This document shows, one piece after another, positions 27,312-35,552 of a DNA stretch of 62,329 nt. Source of the DNA: Bacteroidales bacterium. GTDB taxonomy: Bacteria; Bacteroidota; Bacteroidia; Bacteroidales; CAIWKO01. The notes beneath the pieces were generated by a model. That model ran no database searches, was not told the origin of the DNA, and worked only from the letters and a program-made list of their open reading frames with translations. Within the stretch, counting starts at the first letter, position 1. Each line of letters begins with the position of its first letter. Where the stretch lies: NCBI GenBank assembly GCA_018004645.1, contig JAGNBV010000005.1, forward strand, positions 1 through 62,329, read 5' to 3'. The position numbers and the translations under genes were made by a program.

Positions 27312-27953
27312 TTACCAGCTTTGGATACTATCTAAATCTGCTTGAGTAAGTCCATTGCCGTCTGAAATATCATAAACAATTTCTTGCAATCGCATGTCAT
27401 GATTGAATAATACACTGTCGTTTTTATTCTTAAGTGCATTTATCAAGGTCTCGACCTGATTGTTGTTAGATACTACGCTCGTTGTAAAATAATTTACAGT
27501 AAAGAAGTTTTTGTTTTTATTAATACAAGCAAATTTCAAACGAATTCTTTCTATGCCATTTGGAGGAAGAGTCAAACTTACGGTCTTAAGCGTCATGCCC
27601 GATTGTGAAGAATCGTTATCAGGCAGGAAAATAAGTCCTGCAGGAAATTGAATAGTTGCAGCATTGTTGCCTAAATTTTCTAAGGTAAAAATAGCATAGA
27701 TAACTCCAACACCATATCTTGGATAAGTAGATGCGGCACTATCATAAATTATCATCGGTGTTGTAATACGTACATTAAAAGGTAAATAAAAAAGGTAACC
27801 GGAGGGCGTTCCGGGTCGGTCTCCAAAACCATCTAAACTTGTCGTTGTTGTATATTGATTAGTGACTACAGTGTCTGGATTACTTTCTTTTTTGCATGAG
27901 GTAAAAAAAAGAATTGTTGCTAATAAGAGGCAGAAAGATAAATGCTTTTTCAT
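27312..27953 (-). CDS. Lipoprotein of unknown function
   Basis: 213 residues with signal peptide and lipobox FFTSC (Cys about residue 20). The mature part looks beta-rich, with VIYAIFTLENLGNNAATIQFPAGLIF-type strands (about residues 88-113) similar to an Ig-like fold. No family recognised. It is translated just ahead of the T9SS propeller gene; a good promoter sits at 28027-28057. Confidence 0.6.
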   Translation of the reverse strand: MKKHLSFCLLLATILFFTSCKKESNPDTVVTNQYTTTTSLDGFGDRPGTPSGYLFYLPFNVRITTPMIIYDSAASTYPRYGVGVIYAIFTLENLGNNAATIQFPAGLIFLPDNDSSQSGMTLKTVSLTLPPNGIERIRLKFACINKNKNFFTVNYFTTSVVSNNNQVETLINALKNKNDSVLFNHDMRLQEIVYDISDGNGLTQADLDSIQSW

Positions 27954-28026
27954 AAAGTCTAATTTATTTTTGTTTGTTACTTATTAAGACTTTGAAATTG
28001 CGATACTGTTTGTTGGAAGCATACAA

Positions 28027-28057
28027 CAAAGATATGAAATGTGTGAGAGGAATTCAA
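28027..28057 (-). promoter_or_regulatory. Promoter of the lipoprotein/T9SS propeller operon
   Basis: On the minus strand TTG (28057-28055), a 20-nt spacer and TATCTTTG (28034-28027). The expected transcript start is near 28021, about 67 nt before the lipoprotein ATG. Confidence 0.6.
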
Positions 28058-28151
28058 GTATGCCCGGACCATGTTTACATTATTTAATAATGCACTATAA
28101 CGTTTTTCACAAGCCTTGCTGTTACCATTATTACTTTCTGTCCGCTTTTTT

Positions 28152-29222
28152 TTATTTTTGATTATTGTAAACCTCAACAACATTAATAAGAGCATCAGAG
28201 AAATTAAAAATGTCGTCAAGACTTGAAATCTCATTTTTAATTTCCTTCTTCTGGTCGTCAAGAATTGCCAAGTATTTTTTGCCACCATTCAAATAAAGTC
28301 TGCAAATTGTCTTACGGTTGTTGTCGTCAAGCAAAATTGCAAAATATGATTTAGCATCTCGAAATGAAACCCTGGTTGCGTTTACTTTTTGACGAAGAAT
28401 GGTTTTAACAATCAAGAAACCCTCAAGTTCCTCTTGGGTTGTAATAACTTTGCTCTCTTCAACTTTTGCTTGCTCTGCAGCAATTGTTTCTTGTTCTTTT
28501 GTTGCTTCATCTTCTTTTGTCAATGCTGTTTTTAAGCGTTCAGTGATTAAGTCGCTGATATGTTGTTGGATTGACCTCTTTGTCAAAGCAGTGAAGTGTT
28601 CTAAAACTTTAGCAGTTACAGAAGTTGGATATACCTGTTTGGCAAAATACTTTACAAACTCTGGAGAAGGGTTTGACAACTCTTGCTGGAAAAGTTGCTT
28701 TAATTCATTAATGAATTTAAGCTCACTGGCGGTGTTTACAATGCTTTCTGCATTAAATACTGTTTTATGAAACTTTTTGAGTTCTTCAATTTGGTTGTCT
28801 TTTATCTCGTTAATATTAAACTCTAAAAATGGTTTTTCATCCATTTTGTTTGGCTCAACTAAATCAGAGTAAAACCGATAGTTAATACCATTTGTCAAAA
28901 GTCCAAACTTTGCTTTGGAAACGTGGAAATAGCGCAAAAGCTGTCCGTCATGTAGATTTAGGTCTTGAGCCCAATGTTTGCACTCTACCAATATTGTTGG
29001 AATACCATCTTTAAAAATTGCGTAATCAATTTTCTCACCTTTTTTTGTACCTATATCAGTCGTGTACTCGGGAACGACTTCAAGAGGGTTGAAAACATCG
29101 TAACCCAATGCTTGTAAAAAAGGCATTATGAAAGCGTTCTTTGTTGCTTCTTCTGTTTGGAGTTGATCTTTGAGTTTTACAACTCTGTCGCCAATTTGTT
29201 TGATGTAATCTTTAAAGTCCAT
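28152..29222 (-). CDS. Stand-alone type I restriction HsdR N-terminal domain protein
   Basis: 356 residues. The N-terminal 170 residues are an HsdR-N (PD-(D/E)xK nuclease-like) domain: a glutamate/QTEEATKNAFIMPFLQALGYDVF helix, then GEKIDYAIFKDG (Asp) and TILVECKHW (E-x-K). The rest is helical with a coiled-coil-like segment (about 225-260, EDEATKEQETIAAEQAKVEE) and a C-terminal alpha/beta domain (VSFRDAKSYFAILLDDNNRKTICRLY region). There is no helicase domain and no hsdM/hsdS nearby. Such proteins occur on mobile and defence loci, but a nuclease role is inferred only from the motif. Confidence 0.75.
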   Translation of the reverse strand: MDFKDYIKQIGDRVVKLKDQLQTEEATKNAFIMPFLQALGYDVFNPLEVVPEYTTDIGTKKGEKIDYAIFKDGIPTILVECKHWAQDLNLHDGQLLRYFHVSKAKFGLLTNGINYRFYSDLVEPNKMDEKPFLEFNINEIKDNQIEELKKFHKTVFNAESIVNTASELKFINELKQLFQQELSNPSPEFVKYFAKQVYPTSVTAKVLEHFTALTKRSIQQHISDLITERLKTALTKEDEATKEQETIAAEQAKVEESKVITTQEELEGFLIVKTILRQKVNATRVSFRDAKSYFAILLDDNNRKTICRLYLNGGKKYLAILDDQKKEIKNEISSLDDIFNFSDALINVVEVYNNQK

Positions 29223-29500
29223 GGTTTTGGTTATTTATTTTTTCAGGAATTAGTTAATTGTTCTGTTGTATTTTGTCATAGAATTACAGGGAACTTTTTT
29301 ATAGACGCTATCATAGAAACCAGATATCTTCATCCGTTTTTCGATGTTGTGAATAATAATTTAGACGCACCATGAAATCAAAATTAGTATAATATTTTGA
29401 ATTATTAGGTAAAGAGGGAATAAAATTTTTTTTTACCATTTTGGGGCAGAATCCATATGGAACCACCACATTACAATGGTTCAGGGATACTAAAAAAAAC

Positions 29501-29532
29501 AAAAAAAGCCACTTGAAAAGGTGGCTTTTTTT
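29501..29532 (-). terminator. Intrinsic terminator abutting the tRNA-Lys 3' fragment
   Basis: Stem AAAAAAAGCCAC/GTGGCTTTTTTT (29501-29512 and 29521-29532) with an 8-nt loop. On the minus strand it directly follows the 15-nt tRNA 3' fragment, as a terminator follows a functional tRNA gene. Confidence 0.85.
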
Positions 29533-29547
29533 GTGATCATGCTGGGA
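29533..29547 (-). repeat. Duplicated 3' end of tRNA-Lys (candidate attachment-site copy)
   Basis: The sequence GTGATCATGCTGGGA is identical to 31619-31633, which is the 3' acceptor strand and part of the T-stem of the intact tRNA-Lys gene. The orientation is the same. Together with the flanking terminator this looks like one end of an insertion at the tRNA 3' end, or the remnant of a second tRNA gene. Confidence 0.6.
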
Positions 29548-29572
29548 TTACTTTTTTCATTTCATCCCAGTT

Positions 29573-29596
29573 GTGCGAAGTTTCCGAACTTCGCAC
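29573..29596. repeat. Perfect 10-bp-stem hairpin, half-copy at 31286-31297
   Basis: GTGCGAAGTT-TCCG-AACTTCGCAC. The left arm with its flank (GTTGTGCGAAGT, 29570-29581) recurs as a direct repeat at 31286-31297, so the two copies bracket the AlbA gene. Confidence 0.6.
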
Positions 29597-29899
29597 TCTT
29601 TTCTACCTATGCTGTGTCTGATTCAAATTTAATTTGAAAACCCCGCCGGCGCGGAATTCCATACCATGTTATGCTATCCTAAAAAACAAAAAGACCAACC
29701 TCGAATACCCCTATTCCCAGAGAACCTAACAATTAATTCGCACTAACGGGTGTGATCCTCTTTGACGTTTGCATTCCTTTTTATTTTCTGTTGCAAATGT
29801 TTTATTTATTTAACCATAAAGCCTTTTCAGGGTAGTTGGTTCTTTTTTTATTTTTATCATTATTAAAATTAATAGTTTTGTAATTCAATTTGCTATTCA

Positions 29900-31213
29900 A
29901 TGCCTTAGAATCAAAACATAGAATACAAATCATCCTGGCACGATGAATACCTAAAGTGGATTTGTGGGTTCGCAAACGCACAGGGCGGTACTATATTTAT
30001 TGGCAAAGATGATAATGGGAATGTTATAGGCGTGTCTATTGCAAAAAAATTGTTGGAAGATTTGCCAAATAAAATAAAAGATGTCTTGGGTATTGTCCCT
30101 GATGTCAATCTTCGCAAAGAAAAAAATAAAGAATATATTGAGATCATTGTTGAACCATATCCATCACCAATTTCATACAAAGGTCAGTATCACTACCGTT
30201 CCGGCAGCACCAAACAGGAATTAAAAGGTCCTGCTCTGGAAAAATTTCTTTTGGGTAAAATCGGCAGAAAATGGGATGGAGTCATTTCAGATTTTACTTT
30301 AAAAGCCCTTGATCCTTCAGCATTTGAAATATTCAGAAAAGAAGCTGCAAAAGGCGACCGCATCCCCAAAAGTGAGCTGAAAGAATCGGACAGCTTCTTA
30401 TTGGAATGTCTTCATCTATCAGAAAAACAAAAGTTAAAAAGAGCGGCTGTCCTTTTATTTTGTAAAGACCCGGAAAAGTTGGTTACAGGTGCTTATGTGA
30501 AAATTGGATTTTTTAAAACAGATGATGATCTTCTCTTTCACAACGAAGTTCACGGTAATCTTTTTCATCAGGTAGAATCAGCCTTGGATTTGTTATACAC
30601 AAAATACTTTAAAGAAAGTATAGATTACACACGTTCCACACGTACCGAAACATATATCTACCCGGAGAAAGCAATCAGGGAAGCATTATTAAATGCCTTA
30701 ACCCATAAAGATTATACATCTGGTATTCCTGTTCAGATAAGTGTTTATGATGATAAAATTGTTTTCTGGAACCCGGGTGCCTTACCTGAACACTGGACTG
30801 TTGATAATCTGAAACAAAAACACCCTTCAATTGCATCAAATCCTGATATAGCGAACGCATTTTTTCGTGCCGGTTACATTGATACCTGGGGCAGAGGTAC
30901 GCTGAAACTCATTAACGCCTGTCTTGAACATGACCTTCCCGAACCCTTATTTAATTTTGATGGTGCTGGCTTATCAGTTATTATTAGAAGAGATATTTTC
31001 AATTTGGAATTTTTATCCAAAACTAATTTAAACAAACGTCAGATAGATGCCTTGTTATATGTAAAAAAGCATGGCTCTATAACAAATATTGAGTATGTTA
31101 CGATGTTTAAATTATCCGATAGAACTGCTTTACGAGATTTAACAGCACTTGTGAACAAAGGATATCTTACAACTAAAGGCACAACCAAAGATCGTAAATA
31201 TCTTTTTAAATAA
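29900..31213 (+). pseudogene. AlbA_2/AAA_4 ATP-binding transcriptional-regulator-like protein with stop at codon 3
   Basis: RecG-like/Schlafen-AlbA-fold ATP-binding family common in Bacteroidota accessory DNA. Homology begins at once after ATG 29900: the frame reads Met-Pro-stop-Asn-Gln-Asn-Ile-Glu-Tyr-Lys, where family members usually have Glu or a similar residue at position 3. The rest is intact for 435 codons: WICGFANAQGGTIFIG (AlbA core), SYKGQYHYRSGSTKQ, ALLNALTHKDYTSG, GRGTLKLI, and a C-terminal winged helix (NIEYVTMFKLSDRTALRDL). Translation could only start at GTG 30032, which would remove most of the AlbA domain. A point mutation or sequencing error (for example GAG to TAG) explains it most simply. 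Confidence 0.7.
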
Positions 31214-31217
31214 TTTG

Positions 31218-31271
31218 TTGTCGGGATTTTGTCGGGATTATTAATAAATTGTCGGGATTTTGTCGGGATTT
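31218..31271 (+). repeat. Four direct copies of TTGTCGGGATT (iteron-like)
   Basis: Copies begin at 31218, 31229, 31249 and 31260, that is two dimers with an 11-nt internal period, 31 nt apart. They lie 5 nt after the AlbA-type gene. The spacing of about one helical turn suggests a protein-binding array. Confidence 0.7.
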
Positions 31272-31410
31272 AAAAGTACTCTACCGTTGTGCGAAGTGTG
31301 CATCTTCAACCTCATTGCTAAAAATAAAGTATTAATTCCCCCAGACATCCGGGATAAAATGCTCTTTGCACCCACGTATTCTGCCCGTCTGCCTTTCGTA
31401 ATACCAATGT

Positions 31411-31447
31411 GAATTATTAAAAATGCTTTTGGCATTCTTAATAATTC
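31411..31447. repeat. 16-bp inverted repeat with one mismatch
   Basis: GAATTATTAAAAATGC (31411-31426) pairs with GCATTCTTAATAATTC (31432-31447) across a 5-nt loop. No T run follows, so it is not a typical terminator. The surrounding 31272-31560 has only short interrupted frames and no recognisable gene. Confidence 0.55.
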
Positions 31448-31570
31448 TACAGTGGTTTACACCGATGATGAAACAAATAGAGAAAACGAGAGTAGCGAAG
31501 TTTACTCTATATTGTTTTTTCAGTTAGTGCTATTTTGGCAAGTTGTGTGTGAATTTATGTGTAACAAAAA

Positions 31571-31605
31571 AACACCGCTGTAATTATTTGGATTACAGCG
31601 GTGTT
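31571..31605 (-). terminator. Intrinsic terminator of tRNA-Lys
   Basis: A perfect 14-bp stem (AACACCGCTGTAAT with ATTACAGCGGTGTT) and 7-nt loop, followed on the minus strand by T7. It starts 15 nt beyond the tRNA 3' end. Confidence 0.9.
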
Positions 31606-31619
31606 TTGGTTTTTCTCCG

Positions 31620-31692
31620 TGATCATGCTGGGACTCGAACCCAGGACCCCTGCCTTAAAAGGGCAATGCTCTACCGGCTGAGCTACATAATC
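31620..31692 (-). tRNA. tRNA-Lys (anticodon TTT)
   Basis: A 73-nt cloverleaf on the minus strand: acceptor GATTATG/CATGATC (one G-T pair), D-arm GTAGCTCAGCCGGTAGAGC, anticodon stem TTGCC/GGCAG around loop CTTTTAA (anticodon TTT), T-arm CCTGGGTTCGAGTCCCAG, discriminator A. CCA is not encoded. A consensus promoter lies upstream, and its last 15 nt are duplicated at 29533-29547. Confidence 0.97.
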
Positions 31693-31707
31693 ATTTTTAC
31701 GAGGGTG

Positions 31708-31738
31708 CAAAATTACGTACTTTATTTTAATTTGCAAA
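31708..31738 (-). promoter_or_regulatory. Consensus promoter of tRNA-Lys
   Basis: On the minus strand TTTG (31738-31735), exactly 19 nt, and TAATTTTG (31715-31708), the full Bacteroidota consensus. The tRNA 5' end is 15 nt further on. Confidence 0.85.
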
Positions 31739-31866
31739 TAAATTATTCATAAAAAGTTAAAAAATCATACAAAAATTTGTTTTTCAGCGTATTATATTAA
31801 CCGTTTATTGCCCGATACTGTTTAAAAAAACCTCCTGCATAAAATTATCGTAATAGTTATTTATTG

Positions 31867-31874
31867 TATCTTTG
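31867..31874 (+). promoter_or_regulatory. Candidate -7 element of the gldF operon
   Basis: TATCTTTG matches TAnnTTTG. It ends 18 nt before the chosen gldF ATG (31893), which argues against the TTG at 31872 as a start, since that codon lies inside the element. No clear -33 box. Confidence 0.5.
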
Positions 31875-31892
31875 CCCACTCAAAAAAATGTC

Positions 31893-32624
31893 ATGCTAAC
31901 GCTTTTTATTAAAGAATTAAATAGTTTTCTCAGTTCCCTGATAGGATATATCGTGATTGTTGTTTTTTTGCTGATAAACAGTTTGTTTTTATGGGTATTC
32001 AACAACGATCTGAATATTCTGAACTTTGGCTATGCGGCTCTCGATGGCTTGTTTATGGTAGCGCCTTTTGTTTTTTTGTTCCTCATACCGGCCATTACCA
32101 TGCGTTCATTTGCTGATGAAAAAAAATCAGGTACCATGGAATTGTTGCTTACCAAGCCCCTGAGCGATTTGCAAATCATAAGTGCCAAATATTTTGCAGG
32201 CCTTTTGCTGGTATTGTTTTCGCTGCTGCCTACTTTGTTATTTTTTATTTCGGTTTACTGGCTGGGCTTTCCTGTAGGGAACATGGATATTGGAGCAACC
32301 TGGGGCTCATATATTGGGTTGTTGCTACTGGGGGCGGCATTTGTCGCTATAGGCATTTTCTGCTCATCGCTCACCGACAAACAGGTGCTGGCCTTTGTAC
32401 TGTCAGTGTTTCTGTGCGGTTTCTTTTATGTGGGATTTGATTTTATTTATTCGTTCGACCTTTTTGGAAAGATCGATCTTTTCATAAAGTCTTTGGGGAT
32501 GAATGCTCATTATATTTCGCTGAGCAGGGGAGTGGTTGATACAAGGGATATTATCTATTTTCTGAGTATCATCGTACTGTTTGTGTTACTCACTAAAATC
32601 TCTGTTGAAAAAAGGAAATGGTAA
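31893..32624 (+). CDS. gldF: Gliding-motility ABC transporter permease GldF
   Basis: Membrane permease of the GldAFG ABC system, linked to gliding and T9SS function in Bacteroidota. About 243 residues with six hydrophobic segments (near 18-36, 50-70, 95-120, 133-155, 163-183, 220-235) and the conserved SFADEKKSGTMELLLTKPL segment between the second and third. The next gene, gldG, starts directly after the stop. The ATPase subunit gldA is not in the window. Confidence 0.87.
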   Translation: MLTLFIKELNSFLSSLIGYIVIVVFLLINSLFLWVFNNDLNILNFGYAALDGLFMVAPFVFLFLIPAITMRSFADEKKSGTMELLLTKPLSDLQIISAKYFAGLLLVLFSLLPTLLFFISVYWLGFPVGNMDIGATWGSYIGLLLLGAAFVAIGIFCSSLTDKQVLAFVLSVFLCGFFYVGFDFIYSFDLFGKIDLFIKSLGMNAHYISLSRGVVDTRDIIYFLSIIVLFVLLTKISVEKRKW

Positions 32625-32625
32625 G

Positions 32626-34380
32626 ATGGTAGAAAAAAAATTGAAAACACCTAAAAATAAAGTCAGGGGCAATAATATGATGCAGCTCCTCATCAGCCTG
32701 CTCATTTTATTGTTTGTGAATATCATATCCTATTTTATTTTCACCCGCATCGACCTTACCGCTGAAAAACGGTACACCCTGTCAGAATCAACAAAAAAAT
32801 ACCTGAAAGATATCGATGATGTTGTCTATTTTCAGGTGTACCTCGAAGGAGAGTTTCCTGCAGGATTCAAAAGACTCCGTGCTGAAACCAAAGAAATGCT
32901 CGACGAATTCAGAGCCTACAACGACAATATACAGTATTCATTCATCAACCCTTCGGAAGGCGATGATTTGAAGAAAAAGCAGAATACCTACGAACAGCTT
33001 GTCAATAAAGGCATACAGCCCACCAACATCAAAGTGAAAACCGCGGACGGCAGTTCGCAGCAATGGATATTTCCCGGGGCTTTGGTGTCGTACAAACAAA
33101 AAGAAGTCGCTGTACAGTTGTTTACCAATCAACTGGGTACGCCATCGGACCAGGTGCTGAACAATTCGGTGCAAAACCTGGAATATAATCTCATCAATGC
33201 CATCCGCAAATTACTGGTGAAACAAAAACCCCGCATAGCCTTTACCCGGGGACATGGCGAGCTCGACAACCTGCGGCTGGCGGATATCCTTTTTTCCTTG
33301 TCGGATTATTACGATGTGGACACGGTAAATATCAACGGCAAAATTAATAGCCTGATGGTACGCGGCACCAAAGAAAAACCTCTGCTAAACAAATACAGGG
33401 CTTTGATCATTGCCCAGCCCGACAGTGCCTTCAACGAAAAAGACAAATATTTTATCGATCAGTTTATCATGCACGACGGCAGGGTGTTATGGCTGTTAGA
33501 TCCTGTTTTTGCCAGCATGGACTCGCTGCAGCGTTCCAACCAAACCATCGGCATCGCCATCGACCGCAACCTCGACGATATGCTCTTTAACTATGGGGTG
33601 CGTATCAACACCAACCTGCTGCTCGATATGAATGCCCTGCCCATCCCTGCCGTTACCGGGCAATATGGAGGACAACCCAAAGTAGAGCTCCTGCCTTGGT
33701 ATTATTTCCCTGTGCTTATTCCATCGTCAAAACACCCGATCGTTAGCAACCTCAATGCCATTAAAATGGAGTTTGCCAGCACTATCGACACCGTGGGAGG
33801 TAAAGGGATTAAAAAAACTGTGCTCCTCTCCAGTTCCAAATATTCCAACGTGGTCAACACCCCGGCACGTATCTCGCTCGATCTGCTCCAGGCCGTTCCC
33901 GACGAAAGACGGTACAACAAATCAAATCTTCCTGTGGCGGTGTTGCTCGAGGGTAGCTTTAAATCGGTGTATCTCAACCGTCTCTCGCCTGAAATGGTTG
34001 CCGATGTGGCGAGTTTCGACTATAAAGAAAAAAGCCCTGAAACAAAAATGATTGTCATCGCTGATGGTGACGTCATAAAAAATCAGGTGGACAAAAAAAC
34101 TAAAAATCCCTATCCCCTGGGATATGACCAATATACCGGCGAAACATTCGGGAACAAAGAATTTATTATGAACTGCATTGACTACCTCTGCGATGACTCT
34201 GGGATAATAACCGTCAGGTCGCGCGAAGTAAAAATGAGACTGCTCGACCCCAAAAAAATAAACAACACGGGCACGAGGCTGACCATGCAGCTCATAAACA
34301 CGGCAGGGCCGGTATTACTGGTGCTGATCTTTGGATTAATCCAACTTTTTGTCCGAAAGTTCCGTTATACAAAAAACTAA
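32626..34380 (+). CDS. gldG: Gliding-motility ABC transporter auxiliary component GldG
   Basis: 585 residues from ATG 32626, the first start after the gldF stop. One N-terminal membrane segment (about 20-40), a large periplasmic part with RIDLTAEKRYTLSESTKKYL and a mid-domain GHGELDNL and DGRVLWLLDPVF typical of GldG/DUF4350-type ABC components, and a C-terminal membrane segment (about 560-580). Works with GldF and a separately encoded GldA. The next gene starts 10 nt after its stop. Confidence 0.87.
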   Translation: MVEKKLKTPKNKVRGNNMMQLLISLLILLFVNIISYFIFTRIDLTAEKRYTLSESTKKYLKDIDDVVYFQVYLEGEFPAGFKRLRAETKEMLDEFRAYNDNIQYSFINPSEGDDLKKKQNTYEQLVNKGIQPTNIKVKTADGSSQQWIFPGALVSYKQKEVAVQLFTNQLGTPSDQVLNNSVQNLEYNLINAIRKLLVKQKPRIAFTRGHGELDNLRLADILFSLSDYYDVDTVNINGKINSLMVRGTKEKPLLNKYRALIIAQPDSAFNEKDKYFIDQFIMHDGRVLWLLDPVFASMDSLQRSNQTIGIAIDRNLDDMLFNYGVRINTNLLLDMNALPIPAVTGQYGGQPKVELLPWYYFPVLIPSSKHPIVSNLNAIKMEFASTIDTVGGKGIKKTVLLSSSKYSNVVNTPARISLDLLQAVPDERRYNKSNLPVAVLLEGSFKSVYLNRLSPEMVADVASFDYKEKSPETKMIVIADGDVIKNQVDKKTKNPYPLGYDQYTGETFGNKEFIMNCIDYLCDDSGIITVRSREVKMRLLDPKKINNTGTRLTMQLINTAGPVLLVLIFGLIQLFVRKFRYTKN

Positions 34381-34390
34381 AACTTATACT

Positions 34391-35461
34391 ATGAAAAAAA
34401 ACCGGACAGCTATTATTCTGTTACTTATTTTAATTGTTATCACCATAATTTTGCTGGTATTTAAAAACCGTGTCAATACCCTTGAGGAAAAATTCAGCAA
34501 TTTTGCCGTTGACGACACTGCCACCATCACCAAAGTGTTTCTGGCCGATAAGGATAACATGACAGTAACCCTCACCAAGCAAAGTCCCGGGAAATGGATG
34601 ATAAACGACGAATTCAACGCTTCCAAAGATGCTATCGACATGTTATTGAAAACCGTTATGAGCATCGAAGTGAAAGAACCCGTTTCCAAAGCAGGCACAC
34701 CGGAAGTAATCAGGTTGCTCGCAACCAACTCGGTGAAGGTGGAAATTTATCAGAAAGTGTATCGCATCAACCTGTTCGGCAAAATCAGGCTTTTTCCCCA
34801 CGAAAAAATCACGAAAACCTATTATGTAGGATGCCCCACACAAAATAATTTGGGTACCTATATGCTTATCGAAGGGGCTGAAACACCCTTCATTACGCAT
34901 ATCTTCGGTTTTAATGGATTTCTCACCTCCCGCTACAGCACGCAGGTAAAAGATTGGCGCGATCATGCCATTTTCAGCCTGAAATACAACCAGATAAAAT
35001 CAATAAGCATCCGCATCAGCGATGACAGGGCAAACTCTTTCACGGCTACCAAAAAGTCGCCCCGCGATTTTGAGGTGATATGCCTGAACGACAACAAAGC
35101 CGTAACCGCTTATGATACCCTGAAAATAATGGAACTGTTTTCTTCATTTGAAGACGTGAGATTCGAAGCATTGGTCAATGACATGGAACAACTGAAAAAA
35201 GACTCCATCATGGCTTCACAACCCTATATCGTGGTGCTGCTCGAAGAATCAGGCGGTCAAAAACATCAACTGACAACCTACCTGCGCCTGGCTCCACCCG
35301 ATGCCATTGACCAGGAAGGCAAGGCCGTGATTTATGACCGCGACCGCCTGTACGCCCTGATCAACAACAATAAAGACCTGGCTATTATCCAATTTTATGT
35401 TTTTGACATGATTTTTAAACCATTAAGCTACTATACTGAAGGCAAATTATCGTTGCAATGA
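34391..35461 (+). CDS. DUF4340 domain protein
   Basis: 356 residues starting at ATG 34391, which places a single membrane anchor (AIILLLILIVITIILLVF) at the N-terminus; the open frame reaches back into gldG. The periplasmic part contains the DUF4340 pattern of repeated strands (VFLADKDNMTVTLTKQSPGKWMI, YYVGCPTQNNLGTYML). DUF4340 proteins regularly follow GldG-type ABC genes and are presumed accessory subunits; function is not known. Confidence 0.8.
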   Translation: MKKNRTAIILLLILIVITIILLVFKNRVNTLEEKFSNFAVDDTATITKVFLADKDNMTVTLTKQSPGKWMINDEFNASKDAIDMLLKTVMSIEVKEPVSKAGTPEVIRLLATNSVKVEIYQKVYRINLFGKIRLFPHEKITKTYYVGCPTQNNLGTYMLIEGAETPFITHIFGFNGFLTSRYSTQVKDWRDHAIFSLKYNQIKSISIRISDDRANSFTATKKSPRDFEVICLNDNKAVTAYDTLKIMELFSSFEDVRFEALVNDMEQLKKDSIMASQPYIVVLLEESGGQKHQLTTYLRLAPPDAIDQEGKAVIYDRDRLYALINNNKDLAIIQFYVFDMIFKPLSYYTEGKLSLQ

Positions 35462-35504
35462 GTTTTAATCAATTAAAAATTTATACAACAATCATATTTT
35501 TTTA

Positions 35505-35512
35505 TAATTTTG
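35505..35512 (+). promoter_or_regulatory. Candidate -7 element of dnaN
   Basis: TAATTTTG fits TAnnTTTG and lies 40 nt before the dnaN ATG. No good -33 TTTG at 19 nt. Confidence 0.45.
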
Positions 35513-35552
35513 TGAATTAGTAATCTTAAAAATAAAGAAAAATTATATTCAT

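Larger units (their letters stand above)
29223..29899. other. Non-coding region containing an old tRNA terminator, a tRNA 3' fragment and palindromes
   Basis: No credible gene. From left to right it holds an intrinsic terminator (29501-29532), a 15-nt copy of the tRNA-Lys 3' end (29533-29547), an inverted repeat CTGGGAT/ATCCCAG (29542-29548 and 29563-29569), a 24-nt hairpin (29573-29596), a 17-nt palindrome (29622-29638, TTCAAATT-T-AATTTGAA), and a possible -7 box TAGTTTTG at 29873-29880 ahead of the next gene. Confidence 0.6.
29548..31619. mobile_element. Candidate 2.1-kb insertion or integrative-element remnant at tRNA-Lys
   Basis: The interval is bounded by direct 15-nt copies of the tRNA-Lys 3' end. 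It contains one large gene (AlbA/AAA_4 ATP-binding protein with a stop at codon 3), an iteron-like array, several hairpins, and a terminator that now serves the intact tRNA. No integrase, relaxase or replication gene is present, so if it was mobile it is a deletion remnant or depends on enzymes encoded elsewhere. Confidence 0.45.

Noticed and set aside
28090..28140. AttC-like motifs (GGTAACAGC... CGTTATA) after the HsdR-N gene, with similar words at about 58575-58625, suggesting integron cassettes
   Set aside because: The two places have the motifs in different relative orientation, the consensus core GTTRRRY is not met, and there is no integron integrase in the window.
27977..28288. A 103-codon minus-strand frame between the lipoprotein and HsdR-N genes
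   Set aside because: It overlaps the end of the HsdR-N gene in another frame, includes the promoter of the lipoprotein gene, and has low-complexity basic composition.
31241..31560. Short frames on both strands containing PPDIRDKMLFAPTYSARLPF-like sequence, possibly a small gene
   Set aside because: Frames are short and interrupted, overlap the iteron-like array and a hairpin, and match no family I know; possibly a decayed gene but not supportable.
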